Part shown: in pieces, positions 51,101-63,980 of the stretch
Layout: every line of letters begins with the position of its first letter
Position numbering within the stretch: position 1 is the first letter of the stretch
NCBI GenBank assembly: GCA_036583965.1
Contig: JAZBQD010000015.1
Span: 25,227,810-25,291,809, forward strand
Length of the DNA stretch: 64,000 nt
DNA from: Prunella strophiata
Lineage: Eukaryota > Chordata > Aves > Passeriformes > Prunellidae
Direction: 5' to 3'
Notes under the pieces: generated by a model
What the model saw: the letters and a program-made list of their open reading frames with translations, nothing else
Databases searched by the model: none
What the model was told of the DNA's origin: nothing
Program-made: the position numbers and the translations under genes

Positions 51101-54100
51101 AATTTTGTTGGAGTGAGAAATCACTATTTTTCATTGCAGTGATTTCTGGGTGTTGGGATAAATATTTTTTCTGAGAAAACTAAAAAGAAGAGCTTGAGGA
51201 AAAAGCCATAAGAATGATGTACTTACTACTTATGCATACTTATGCAGTGCAAATAGAAGTGCATATCATACAGAATTTCCTTGCTAATTTTGATGAACTC
51301 TGCATTTCATCTCCTATGGTTTTCTTTTTACATCACATAGCCATTATGATCCTTTTTGGAGTAATTTAAGTCATTATGGTCAGTGAAGTCAAGGTTACAC
51401 AACCAACAAAAAATATAATTACCATAAAATATTGCTGTGTGGTACTTGAGTTTTTCTATCTTTGTCACTCCGAAATTGTGTTTTAAAATGTCCAGAGTGC
51501 CCCAATAATTTCTGACTCAGAAAACAAATTCTGTCACTTAAACTGTCTAATGACTTATGTTTGTAGGGAAGTTACTCTCTTTGAAGTAAGCCAGTATGTG
51601 CATTCCAGCATGCAGAGTAACTTCCCAGTTAAATATTCAGTCTGCTTTAATGCCTAGATGGGATTAATGTTCTATAACCATCACACAGTAAATTTTTAAC
51701 CTGTAGGATTTGCAATGTTTTGTGTGCTGTATATGGATATAGAACGTCATCTGTTTGAAGGTTTCAAATTAGAAATAACAAAATGAAGATCACGGAAGAA
51801 CATGCTTAATAGAGTGCAAACTGAAAGTGATACTGGTCATGAGGATGCCATATCATGTTTGAAATTGCAATGGAAACACATATCATAATGAAACCAATAT
51901 CAGTAAGTTCCTGGAGAACTTGCTCTGTCGTCACAAGCAACAACACAACAAACTCCATAAAGCAGTTCACTTCAACTTAGAAGAGTAGAAAATCATATAA
52001 ATAAAAGATTGTTTTCTTATCACATGTTAAAACCACAGGGCTAATTCATGACAGAGAAATATTATTCTAAACAGTGGGAATTTCTTTAACCTGTTTATTT
52101 GTGTGCTTTTTGGTTTGTTTTTTTGCTAACATATACCCACAGCCAAATAAGTGACAAATAAAGAGGTACAAAACAGTACAGATAAACATACATAGGAAGA
52201 CTGATCATTCTTAGCATATTGATGATCTGATTGTTAGGAAACTAATAGGTTGTTGTAAATTTAAGTCCATGCCCATAAATCCATGGAAATGTGGTACATA
52301 ACTGTTAATAATTATTATCTTGAATAATATTGTCATGAGTGACATAATATGACATGAATGGTGGTTTTATACATTCAATATAATAACTGGAATTGCAAAA
52401 CTACTAGCTAAGATTTTTTCTATATCAGAAAAATCTCTGCTGGACTTTCTGATAGATTCTTTAAAATTCTAGTTTTCTTTAATTAGTGTTGTCATGTGAG
52501 ATTCAATTTCCAGTAGCACTTAGAAATATACCTAGTACCTGTCATATTTATCTTTATTAAAGCTGTACTGGGGCACAATTGGGTGGGGGGCTAGCAACTT
52601 GTTTGCATTTATTGCAGACTTTTTTACTTTAGAACTTGTGTAAATCTTAGGGAGAGTTTAGAAAATAGATGCAGCAATATAAATATAGCAATAAACACTC
52701 ACACAAGATTTCTGGCACACTTCCAACTGATAATTCTTTGTTCTTTGCCTTCCAATCCCTGCAGATTAGTATATTTTATATTAAAAGAAAAAAAAGTCAG
52801 TGAACCAAAGTCTTTTGGCTTTCTATTGGCATTATACTTGTTTTTATTAAGTCTTACTCTATATACTAACATACTGTTTAAGAGAATGACTTTCTGAAGA
52901 GTGGGAAAAGATGTCCATTCATACAAATTCTACAGGGACCAAGAGGCCTATATTCTTTCAGCATGTTCCATGAATCAGAGCATGAAAAAGTGATTGGCCT
53001 TGATCCATTCATTTCCCCTGCTGAAATGGGTATTTTTTTCATTACATGGCTGGAAGCAATGGGACACTGATGTTCCCTCATATCTGTCATGGGTGGTCAA
53101 AAACTACAAACTTTTTTCCACCGTGGGCTGAAGTCAAAGTCATATTAGATAATTTGCTACTGATTTAGAAGGTGAGCCAGCAGACAAGTATCTAGATATT
53201 CCTCCTGTGTCAGCTTTCTTTTCAGGCCATTCTTTCCATCTCCACTGAACTTTACTGTGAACTGTGTAGAAAAACCTTAATGAAGCAGTTAAAGTCCAGA
53301 ATACTTCCATTTTAGGTAAAAGTTCAGTATAGTGAATTATAGAAGATTTAGTTTCCCTTATCATCATCTACATGTGGCAGTCAACAATCATAGCATGCTA
53401 AAGCAATAATAAGAATGGATTTCCTGGAAAACCAACTTCTTTCAAATATGCAGTACTATTTATTTGTTTTAAATTAATATCTAGTTTCTTAATTCAGATT
53501 AGAATCCTACTAAAACAGTAAAAGCAATAAAGCAATCCTTCATTTTAAACTTAGAGAGAGCCACCACTTTTCCAGATAGGACAAGGTCATTTTTTTTTTG
53601 TTTTTTTTTCCTGCACATTTTTCCCCCAGAAAATATGTGGAAGAAAACATGCTTCCTTTTATATTTTAATTATTAGAAGACTTGTGCAGATCCCATTCTT
53701 TCAGATTGGTGGAGGGATTCAAATCTACAAATCCCTATTTCCCCAAAATACCATCTATGAATGATCACACTGTACTATTCCTTATTATTATTCTCCATTT
53801 TCTTTTTCTTGCCAGCCTTTTTTTTTTAGGTAATCTCAACATTCCTTCTTGAAGTTCTCCCAAGTCCTACACCTGAAAAGGTTTGTTTTGTGTACAATCT
53901 GAACCTTTCATTCTGAGCACTCTTTTCTAGGGAGAATGAAGAAGTACAGTTCATTTCTTGGGTTTCAGAATAGCCTCTGATATTTCTGTGAAGATTTATT
54001 GCACATTTGATACTGTGCAAACATATCCTTGTTTGTACATAAAGCTCTCATGAATAAACTTCTACATTTATGTGCTGCAATTGCAAATACTCATTTAACT

Positions 54101-54847
54101 ACAGAACTGATGGCCTCTAGCTTATAAAATATCATTTTGAGTGCTGTCAGGCCTCATTGCACTTTGTACATCAAACCACAGAATTGCTGACCAAATCAGC
54201 TACAACAGGACTAAGACTATGAGGGAATATGAGAAGTGGGGCTGAACATAAAGAGGTAAGGAAATTAAATAAATAGTAAACAAAAAAAGAAGCTAAAAGA
54301 AAAGTATTTCTGATTATATCTCAGAAGTTATATTTATTTTAAAAAAACCAGCATTTTGGCCTTAGAGGTAAGGCAGACCTTGTTGAAATTATTGCACATT
54401 CTATATCTTCTCCTTGTGACCCTTCTTTTGCAAGCAGAATATGAAGCTGTTAATTAAATAGCTAGGGACTGTACATCGTAAGTTGATTTACAACATTAGG
54501 AGGTACATGAATTCCTTACTTTGCTCAGCTCAGCCAATTTCAAAGTGGTTTCCTTTAATCTTCATTTACTGGAATTTCACTCTAGCTCTTGCTAATATTT
54601 ATGGCAAGCTGCCTACTGCAGTGATGGGTTGCTGCACCTGTTGAAGGATATAATATAGGCTTGGCAGTCTTGATTTCTAGAGCAGAGATGTCAGGTTAGG
54701 GAATTTAGATAATATATGTGGCCATGAAATTAATAGCTATTGGATATCAAAACAAAAATGCAATATTAGTTAGAAATTAGCTAGGGTATTAGTATTTTAT
54801 TCAACATTTCAATAATATTTGACATAAAATATTAATATAATCTTTTA
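48159..54847. other. Long AT-rich interval, no gene recognised
   Basis: Nearly 6.7 kb with no recognisable gene or transposon. A short direct repeat 'CACAGCTTGAGGAGA' occurs twice in the GC-richer patch at about 49811-49884. A T-rich run lies at 53590-53610. Open frames do not exceed about 75 codons. Confidence 0.45.
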
Positions 54848-55059
54848 AAAATGTTGTATATAAAAAGATAAGGCATCCACATACATGAGAAAAAAAATAC
54901 AGCCTATTAGGTGTCTCTTGAAAGAATTTATTAAAACTTTTAATAGTTCTCCTAAAATGTTGTATATAAAAAGACAAGGCATCCACATACATGAGAAAAA
55001 AAATACAGCCTATTAGGAGTCTCTTGAAAGAATTTATTAAAACTTTTAATAGTTCTCCT
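54848..55059. repeat. 106-bp tandem duplication, two copies
   Basis: Units 54848-54953 and 54954-55059 are the same length and differ at two positions only (GATAAGG/GACAAGG and TAGGTGT/TAGGAGT). The unit is AT-rich, starts AAAATGTTGTATATAAAAAG and ends AGTTCTCCT. The near identity points to a recent duplication or to an assembly artefact. Confidence 0.97.
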
Positions 55060-57527
55060 ATTTCTACAGATTATTTGGAAGTATGTGTTTCCAAATTCCA
55101 TGTTTAATTTTTTAGTGAAAATGCATTATTGCTTTACTGGAAATATTTTGACATAATATTTCCCCCTTAAAATAATAATAACAAAAATAACAATAACAAT
55201 AATAATCGTCATCATCATCATCAAGGTGTTCTACTATTTGCAGTGATGTTGAAGTAAATCAACACTTTCAACAATTATCACTTCTATAAAAAAAACTTGT
55301 GTGCAGGCAAATTTAATTAACTACATCAGGTTTCATATTGAATTGTTTGAATGCCTCCACAGAAGTACTCTGAATCAGCCTATTAGAGAGAATCAGCTTT
55401 GCATAATTAGGCAAACACTTTTGTATTTGGAGGCCAAAAAGATGCTTCCTTTCCTGATAACAGTGTCTGATAAATCCTCCACTAAACTCCTGTATTAAAG
55501 TCACTTTGAATTCTTTTCCAACTCATTTCCAACAGGTGTATGAATACCTATAAACATTCAAGACTTTTTAAAAGTACATGAGGCAATAAATTTCAATATT
55601 CCTTTGTTTCTTTGTTTCTCTGTATATTTGGCTTTAACTACATCAAGGTCATTTAGTTCCTTTAGTATTTATTGCACCTGTGTTTAATACTAAAATTGTC
55701 TCTTAATGGCCAAGCAACACAATAGACACTGCAGTTCCTGAAGGTTAATTGTGAAAACCGATAAAATTTGCTACAGTGATTTTTAACATCAAAGCTTAGA
55801 CAAAAGAAACAACAGTCCCAGCTCATTACATGCAGTTGTGCATTCATTCCATTTCCCTAAATATTATTGTGATGAGACACAGAAATAAAGAAGAGGAAAA
55901 GAAAGCTTAATGGCTCAGAATGGAGGACAGGAGTTGCCAGATTTCAGACCAGGCAAAATTCAGTAAGCTGATGCCACATTGCTGTATTGTATCAGTGACC
56001 AAGGTCACCTTGCCAATGGCAGTTCAAATGAAAATGTTAAAGGGTGTGCACATTTATGAAAGAAACTAGGTGTGACTAGACCTTACACTGAATGTGGATT
56101 GATATCTACTATGCAGATACCTAAAGTATAGATGCTTCATATGTTTTAAAATGGGTAGCTTAGTTAGACTATTATTTCAATATTTTGAAATATGCAGCAA
56201 TATTTATTTTTCAAGGCAGTTCAAACTATGTACCATTAATACTACCACTTAGTAGGAAGAACACCAAGCTTGCAGTGATCATGTAAGCTCCAGAAATGAA
56301 AGCAACATAGCCATGACAACACAACTAAATAGCAAAGACATGGATGTACAGTGTCCTGGGGATGTCCTTAGGAGCCCTTAGCTCCTTCCTCTGCATGAGG
56401 ATTCACTGGGCCATGGTAATGCACCTGCTAGCTTAGCCTTTCTGCCCTGTGTTACATGAAAAATGAAACTTGGGCCCTTAAGCTTCAAAATTAATGCAGC
56501 TCTACAGAGGTTAGTGAGGCTGTGGTGCAGTGAAGATGTGGGTTGTTGTGAGGAAACATGATTACATCAGTGGGAAACTATAGCTAAGGCCATGGTCCCT
56601 TTGGATTTTTTCAGCTATGTTTCTCTAAATCATCTTGGTGTTTCTGGAAGTTGATGGCAATTTGCCAGAATTTCTAAAATCATATCAACCCTGGTAAAAC
56701 AAAAATCAAGTCAAAACAAAAAATTCACAATATATCAACATATTTAACACATTTGCAAAGAAAGTCAAGCTCTTTCCTCAGCAACCACATCAGAAATAAA
56801 CTTGGTTGTTAGTCCTTTAAAATAACCCCCTTATCTTTTATTCATAGGTTGTTTGTAGGCTCATGATGTTAGGGTTAGCATAATTTCCCATGAGGTTATT
56901 AAGATTTCTGAGCTCAGTCTTTCATGGTCAGTATTGCCGAGCTCTGTGTTTATAACTGGGAACAGAGCTGGGCTTCTTGATCTCATCCAAAGGGCAATGA
57001 TTTATTTCAGAAAATATGACCATGAGTACCCTATACATTTGAGATTTTACAGTACTTATAATTTTATTATAAATTTAGACCGAATAAGACCATATTTGGT
57101 GCAAGAGTTAGGAAAACTGAAGGTTAATATCACTGCTCTGAGCTAATCCTGACATTTGCTAGTTTCTTTGGGTTGCCTGTTTCCTCCCTTTCTTCTCTTT
57201 TTTCCGTTTGTTCTTTCCCTCCCTCCATACTGTGGGAGTCAGGAAGAAGGCTGTATATTTATGAGAGTGATCTGATCACTTATCTTTGTTAACTGTAGCC
57301 TTGGGATGGAAGATCAAGGGGTGGTGAGTGGAGAGTGACTGTAAAGTAAGCCATGTTACAGAATAGGAATTCTTCAGTTCAACAGACAAGTAAAAGAACC
57401 CAAATTTCCATTTAAAAAAAATCCCAAATGGTATGTGAAGTATTAAAACTCAAAATAGCACTAAACATGTTCAGACAGCTAAGCAAATTTCTAGTATTTT
57501 AATAAGATTTCATCAGAGCAGTAATGA
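55060..57527. other. AT-rich interval, no gene recognised
   Basis: It contains an (AAT)/(AAC)n stretch running into (TCA)n at about 55170-55223. No gene or transposon was identified; frames do not exceed 70 codons. Confidence 0.45.
55170..55223. repeat. Compound (AAT/AAC)n-(TCA)n microsatellite
   Basis: Interrupted AAT and AAC units run to about 55206 and are followed by TCGTCATCATCATCATCA. Confidence 0.9.
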
Positions 57528-57736
57528 ATTACAGACAACACCAAGCTGGGTGTGAGTGTTGATGATCCTGACTGTTGATAGGCACTTCAGAGGGATTGGG
57601 ACACACTGGATCCATGGCCTGTGGCACTTAGAGACACATTTTAATGGCAGGCTAAGCAGGGGCAAGTTTACAATTTGCCTTGATGATCTCAGCGTCTTTC
57701 CAGATCAAAACAATTCTATGTTTTTTATGACTCTAT
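57528..57736 (+). mobile_element. Degraded CR1 LINE copy with internal deletion, plus strand
   Basis: The first part, 'ACAGACAACACCAAGCTGGG' followed by 'GAGTGTTGATGATC' and 'CAGAGGGATTGGGACA', matches the CR1 ORF2 region that encodes 'AD(D/N)TKLGGSVD' near the reverse-transcriptase core. The second part, 'CTTGATGATCTCAGCGTCTT' followed by 'TCCAGATCAAAACAATTCTATG', matches the CR1 3' end with its ATTCTATG terminal repeat. The several hundred bases normally between them are missing, so an internal deletion joined the two. The 81-codon frame covering it is not functional. Confidence 0.8.
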
Positions 57737-60700
57737 TAGCTATTTTGTCAAAGCATGAGAAGCTGGAAAATAGGGATACTTGCCAAACTGGAGAAATATG
57801 ACACAGAAAGTTGCTTTGAAAACAAATATTTTAGAGTCAAAACTCCACCCTAAATGTAAAGGACCTGCGTTGAAATGGCAGATCAGATAAAAAATTGAAA
57901 AATATTTTAGGTATGATATTAAAAAGAACTGAAAGTACTCAGGAAGTCACTTGAAATCACCAGGGAAGATGAATATCTGATGACTCATTATGTTTATTTT
58001 AGAATGTATGGGAATTGAAATATTACTGTGTTGACTGTTTTTGAAGAACAATAAATCAATACAGAATTCTCTGATTTTCTGGTGGTTATGTATTTATATT
58101 TGATGTTGTTTCCATACCAAATTTATGTTTTTTCTAGTTCCACCATCATGTTGGTAGTTTGAATAGATATTGGTTGTATCAATAGATAATGAAAACTGAA
58201 AAAACAAAAAAAAAACGTGGAAAACATGTTTCAAAACCATATGTGATATGTGTCCCAAATAATTAACTTTAAAAAAAAAAAAAAAAAGTTGATAAAATAT
58301 GGAGATATATATAAATATAGATTGAAAGGAAAATGCATCAATTCTTAGTAGTCCAAAGGATATGTGTTGTATTCCTATTCCTGTCTCATATAGTTTTTCT
58401 CTCGCAGAAAATATGCAAAGTCTAAAAAGTTTACTCCTACAAGAATTCCTAAATTCCTAAGAATTCTCTACCTATGAGAAAAGTACTTTAGATGTCATTT
58501 AATAAAATATCACAAACTGCTCATTCCAAAGAGCAAGTAATCATTTCATACACACATAATGGGACTTTATTCTTGCAAAGATATTACATAAAGCATTCCC
58601 AATGGAATAATTTTGATATTTCATTAATAATTTCAATTTTTTATTTTGTGAAACTTACTCTGTGAGGTGCTAATTTAACTCAGCTCTTATGTAAGACTCT
58701 GATTTTAAGTCTATTTCAGGCAATTCAAAGACTCATTTATTTGAATCAGTTTCTTGATGCAGCCCAAAATGAATAGAAATTGAAAGATCTCAGTGTTAAA
58801 TTCCTACCCCCAGAATATCTTCAGTGACCTGTATTATTTCCTGCTAAAAAGAGGATTAGTACAGTGTTAAGTGGAGGGAACATAACAGAAAACACTCTAG
58901 ATACATTTTTTGGTAATAAAAAAATGTAACCTCTCTTTACAATATAGCCCATTAATTCTCCACATAAGTGATAAATACCTTGACTGTGATCAAAACCATA
59001 AAAATTGCTAATGTTTATCTGAATATTAAAGCAATTATAATCCTAGCTTTTGGCATTTCAGAAATGCTGTCTTCCTTATATAGTCTGACGTAGTAGGAGA
59101 CTCACAAATTAGTCTTCTAAGATTGCTGAACTATCAACTCAGTGACATTTTCTTCATTAATGTTGTAGTTATCTTTTTAAAATACTGAATTGTTTGTAAT
59201 GCCTACAATGTAATTCAGGGAAAGATCTGATTTAGGGATCAAGGAAATTAAAACTTTTGCTCAATTTTGTCTTCTGAGAAAACAAATCTGTCACAATGAC
59301 AGATCCAATCACTTTCTCAGAACAAAGTGTTATCACTGAGGACACAATAGCATTATTTTTATTTCAGAACTTTGTGGTCATTAGTTTTGAAGCGTCTTTT
59401 GAATTTAACTGGGGGAATTATTTTTCTTTATTTTGACTTTGGAAAACTGCCAGTGAATCAAATATTTGACTTAGCAGAACAGTGTCAGTTTTTCTAGAGA
59501 GGGTCACTGGCAGCTCTGTGGTTAATTTAATTGTCATCAAGTTAAGATTCCAGGACTGCATAAAAACATTCCCATTCCCCCTTTTCCCCAGATTTGATGA
59601 TGAATGTTATCTCTCTTCCTAGAGGACTTTGAGCCTATTATTGCTGGAAATGTTTTCTTCCAAGTCTCAAACAGATCTGCAAAGGTAAAGTGCATTGGCA
59701 GCAGATTCAATATATTTCTTTCAATGCGTGAGATGAGTCCTGTGCTTTAGATGATTGCTTGTTTTGGGAAAACTTGACAATATTTTAAGTGCATTTTATT
59801 TGCAGTATGAAAGCTAAATCAGCTGTACTTAAATGGAATACCAAAGTTTTTATCAGGGTCAGTTAATTTTTCTAATGCATAATTTTGATGTGCCATAGGT
59901 GCAGTACTTTGGACTGCACATGCAAATTTTGAGGTACTATAGTCTTAAGTACATGAGCCTCAGGGAATAGAGAGGCCTGTACAACTGACATTAAAAACTA
60001 CACCTGAGAAATGGTATAATTTATTTCAATACTGCAAAAAACTGGATAGTATACAAGAAAAAAAAAGTCTCAGCATTATCTCTGTATTAAAAAAAAAACC
60101 CTCAAAACCCTATTGATTTTTCACACTCATTTTTCCCTTGGATTCTTTCAAGAAAGTGACTCTTGCTTTGTGGCAAATATAAAGAGCATATTAGCATGGT
60201 ATGACTATGTTATGGGACAGATTGGAAAAGAATTCTGCAGAGTAATTATGGCCAGAATGTACAAGGCAGCAAAACAAAGTGGGCTTTATTCAAAAAATAG
60301 AAATAGCTGAGGACCCTTTTGTGTCCCCTTTGCAAGGTTTGTTGCCCAGCCATGTCCAAAAACAATTTTGGTTTGAGCGTAAAGTAACTGGTAGTTCCCT
60401 TTTCAGGGGATCAAGTTTACTTTTGAGGGAAAAGTTTCATATAAGTCACCTAAGGAAAGCAAGGTGAGAGGCAGAATGTCTCTGTGAGAGGGGATCACCT
60501 AATACAAAAAGTAGTTCATGAAAGAAAAGAGGGCATTTTATAACCGTGACTCCAAAAATAAACATATATTGTAGCATGAGTGAAGTTTTAATAGATTAGG
60601 TATTTATTTTTCTCTGATTACTAGATTTTCTATCCAACAAGAGAAAAAAACCCCACTGCATTGCATAAGAGATAGTCTTCATCATGATCATATAAGTGTA

Positions 60701-62689
60701 GTGGAAGAATTCCTGCAGAATTCTGAAGCTCAGAGAACTTAGGGTTGGGACTGTGCATGCCACCTTGAACTCCCCAGTGATAATATTTAACATGGGAATT
60801 ATCACTGAAGACCTGTTTTTTTTTTTTTCTCAAATAAAATCTTATTATGCCATGTCAAGTCCAAATTCCAGAGCTCTAACAAATGCTGATGTGGGGGTGC
60901 GTCAAATGATGTGCAAATGCCTTGACTAGTCTCTTAAAAATTGATTTCTGATTTTGCATATCCAAATTAAGTTAACATATATTTAGATTAACATATCTGT
61001 AAATAAAGAGAGCCCAAATCAGAGACTCATTTTTTGAAACTCTGGCCTAGGTTTCATGTTGTTTTCTGGCTTTTATCCAAAATCTGTGGCTGAATGTTTA
61101 TTTACCCAGTACATCTGAGAACTGTTTCTCACACTCTGTGTGAAGTGGCACCTACTGACAATTCCTGTATCATATGCACAATGTGATGCATTGTGAATAT
61201 ATTTTAAAGCTTATATTATCTTTTATTTAATTTTCTGAGGTCCCTTGAAACCATCTTTTGTCTTGCATTTTGATTTTTGCACAGTCAGTTCTGGTTCCCA
61301 TTTTATATTTTTTCTTCCTGCGGCTGATTGTTTCAACAATTACTGTTCAATGGTTTAATTTAAATATGAAGCATCTTTGCCTTTGTTCCTCAAATCTAAT
61401 TCTAATTCAAGATGTGGTTGAAAACAAAAGCTATAATGTCCCAAGTGTAAAGGAGATAAAGAAATATGAACACTGAAATAATTTAGGTTAAGCAATCTTT
61501 ATAGAAGCATTTTTCTGCGGCTTGAGTTGTGCCCTTGTGCATATCCTTTGTGATGCTAGCAATTGTTTTGTGAGACCATAATGGATTTACCCAACAACTA
61601 AAACATCACTTTTTAAAGAAGAGGAGTAAGAATTTAAAAGTATTTAAAACTTTAAAAAGGAAAAGGGTGCTTTTAAAACCATTATGAGATAAAGCAATGC
61701 TGTCAGTGTATTAAGGATCCTGCAGCAGAGGTAAATTATTTTGAAGTACTGCATGTATTTCTGCACCTAATTAATTTAAAAAGTGTGCCTGATGAAAGGA
61801 AGAAGATCATTAGATTTCTGCTCCATGGCCCATGGAAATTCTGCAATGTTCCCTGAGTATAAAGCCTATTCTCTACACACTCATCCTGCACATTAATATC
61901 CTTGTTACTCACTCAAAATTTGTAATGCTATCTAAGATACAGGAATCCATTAATCAAAGATGTCTTTCATGCTTGCATGCAGATCTATCTGGAGCTTTAA
62001 TCTGTTAAATTTCAGTCAGAATTCACATTTTTCCCTTTAAACTTTGTGAAGGAGAAAAAGTTTAGTAGGTTTTCAAAAGCACAATAGGAAATTTTCATAT
62101 CTGTAGGTGTTCACACAGCTAAAATAGAGTAAATTTGTGTGAGTTATCTGTCTATTCTACAATGCTATAAATGGTCAGATATTCTAGGAGGTACACTTGC
62201 AGTGTGAATTTATTCCTTCATAATTTCTGGTTTTTTGCCATAAGAGAAATCACATAACTCTGTCATTCCACTTATTTTCTGTACATTCAATATAGAGCAT
62301 TAGAAGGACAGATACAGATAGAGAGAAAAATAAAATATGGTTTTCTATTGCACATGAATGTATATTCACTTTGATATGATTTCTATCATAATATCCATAG
62401 AGAAGGGGAAAAGAGAAAAATAGAGAAGAAATGCAGAACAGATTTGATCAGATAGATTTAAAATTAGGTAACTAATGATCATTTTAATTTTATATGCAAA
62501 TGCATCTAGGAATGCTTGGAGCTCTGCCTGGGAATATATGATTAATCAGTTGAGGGTTTATGGATCAGGATTGTCCAGCAGACCAACATGGATGGTGTTG
62601 CAAGGTCTCTTACAGATTGCCTTGTCAAGAAAATGAAGTTTATGAGGTCTAGTTAACTCAAAGAAGCCTTTTATTCACTGTCACTGGTT
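57737..62689. other. AT-rich interval, no gene recognised
   Basis: A-runs lie at 58271-58287 and near 60060 and 60089. Frames at 60113-60310 and 60279-60467 overlap, and the latter's region ends in AAG|GTGAGAG, which resembles a donor site; I cannot connect them to a family. The block 59460-59570 (GGTTAATTTAATTGTCATCAAG) has the look of a conserved non-coding element, without proof. The CR1 at the right may begin slightly earlier than stated. Confidence 0.4.
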
Positions 62690-63381
62690 ATTAGGAGAGT
62701 CTCTTACAACCTTGATAGTCTCTGGAGGGACACCAGAGCAGGACACAAGTGAAATTTCTGGAGTATACTGGTACCAGCACAAGGAGCTGACGAAGGCAGA
62801 TGTTCTGTTTGATCTCACACTTACGAAACAAGGAATGACTGATGCTTAGGATGTATTAGGCCAAGCTGCTTGTTGATGTTGTTGTAAAACCACTCTTGGT
62901 TAACTTTATCAGGTCATGGAGCTTTGGAGAGGTTCTTGAGGATCAGAAGAAAAAAAAAATGTCACTTCTATTTTCAAGAAGGTCAAAACCAAGATTGTGG
63001 AGAGCTATAGTTAAGCTATAGCTTGTCATGCTGGCCCTAATCTCTTCTAAAGTGACAGAGAAAATAATCCTGGAAAACATTTTTAAATATGTGAAGGATA
63101 AGGAGGTGATTGGGAGGAGTCAGCATGGATTTATGGAGAGGAAATTATGTTTAATGAATGGGATTGTTCTCTATGATGAGATGACTGGTGTGGTGAAAGA
63201 TGGATGAATACTTTATACTATTTATCTCAATTTCAGAAGGATTTTATTGCAGTATCCCATGAAAGCCTCATAGAGAAACAGCTGGATATGTGGCCAGATA
63301 GGGAGATTGACTGAAAACTGGACTGAACTAGTTGTGACAGCAGCATTAAGTCCAACTCCTTGAACTAATTAGTTACCTGTA
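62690..63381 (+). mobile_element. CR1 LINE ORF2 remnant, left part (split by an LTR)
   Basis: Decayed CR1 ORF2, plus strand. About 62800-62850 ('GATGTTCTGTTTGATCTCAC', 'AAACAAGGAATGACTG') corresponds to the end of the endonuclease domain. About 62935-63060 ('GATCAGAAGAAA', 'CTATTTTCAAGAAGGTCAAA') and 63060-63130 ('AATAATCCTGGAAAACATTT', 'AGTCAGCATGGATTTATGG') lead into the reverse transcriptase. The region for RT motif A (about 63215-63275) is frame-shifted and its catalytic Asp is not intact. It reads on to the CTGTA at 63377-63381, where the LTR interrupts it. It cannot encode a working protein. Confidence 0.88.
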
Positions 63382-63980
63382 TGTAGCAGACTGACCTTGG
63401 CTGAGTGCCAGGTGCTCACTAAGTTGCTCTATCATTCCCTTTCCCACTGGGACAGTGGAGAGAATAAGATGGAGAACAACCAGTGAGTGAGATGAGGCAG
63501 TTTTATTACAGTGAAAAAAAAAAAGAAATAAACAAGAATCCATGCCTGTATGAGCTAGAGAAAAAAAGTTTCTACACAATCTCTCCTTCCCATCAGCAGT
63601 GATGTTTGGATACTTCCTGGGAAGCAGGGATTCAGCATGTATAATGGCTCCTCCAGAAGGCAAATATTGAAAAGTCACGAATGCCCCCCCTTCCTCCTCT
63701 CTCCCTTAGCTTTTGTATCTGAGCTGACATCATATGTTTTGCAATATCCCTTTGGCTAATTTGGGTCAGCTGACCTGGTTGTGTCTTCTCCCAGGATCTT
63801 TCCCATTCCCATCCCCTTTGGTGGGGAAAGGAATGTCAGAGCTGCTCAGCTGCTCAGCAGTAGCCAAAACACTGATGTGTTATCCACACCCACCCAGCTA
63901 CCAAAGCCCAGCACTGTGGGGGCTGTGAGCTTTTCCTCAGTCAGTAGAAGCCCACTACCACTGGAAACCAGTTTGTAAGT
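63382..63980 (-). mobile_element. ERVL LTR, minus strand, inserted into CR1
   Basis: On the minus strand the element shows avian ERVL LTR landmarks: 'CTGGTTTCCAG' near 63970, 'GATAACACATCAGTGTTTTG', 'CAGCTGACCCAAATTAGCCA' followed by 'AAGGGATATT', a degraded TATA (GATACAAAAG, about 63715), AATAAA (complement of 63502-63507) and the end 'AGCCAAGGTCAGTCTGCTACA' at 63382. CTGTA occurs at 63377-63381 and 63981-63985, and CR1 sequence resumes exactly there, which supports a 5-bp ERVL duplication. The first bases of the LTR at 63971-63980 are not canonical TGT, so that end has mutated or gained a few bases. No internal genes remain. Frames of 64-101 codons are artefacts. Confidence 0.85.
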
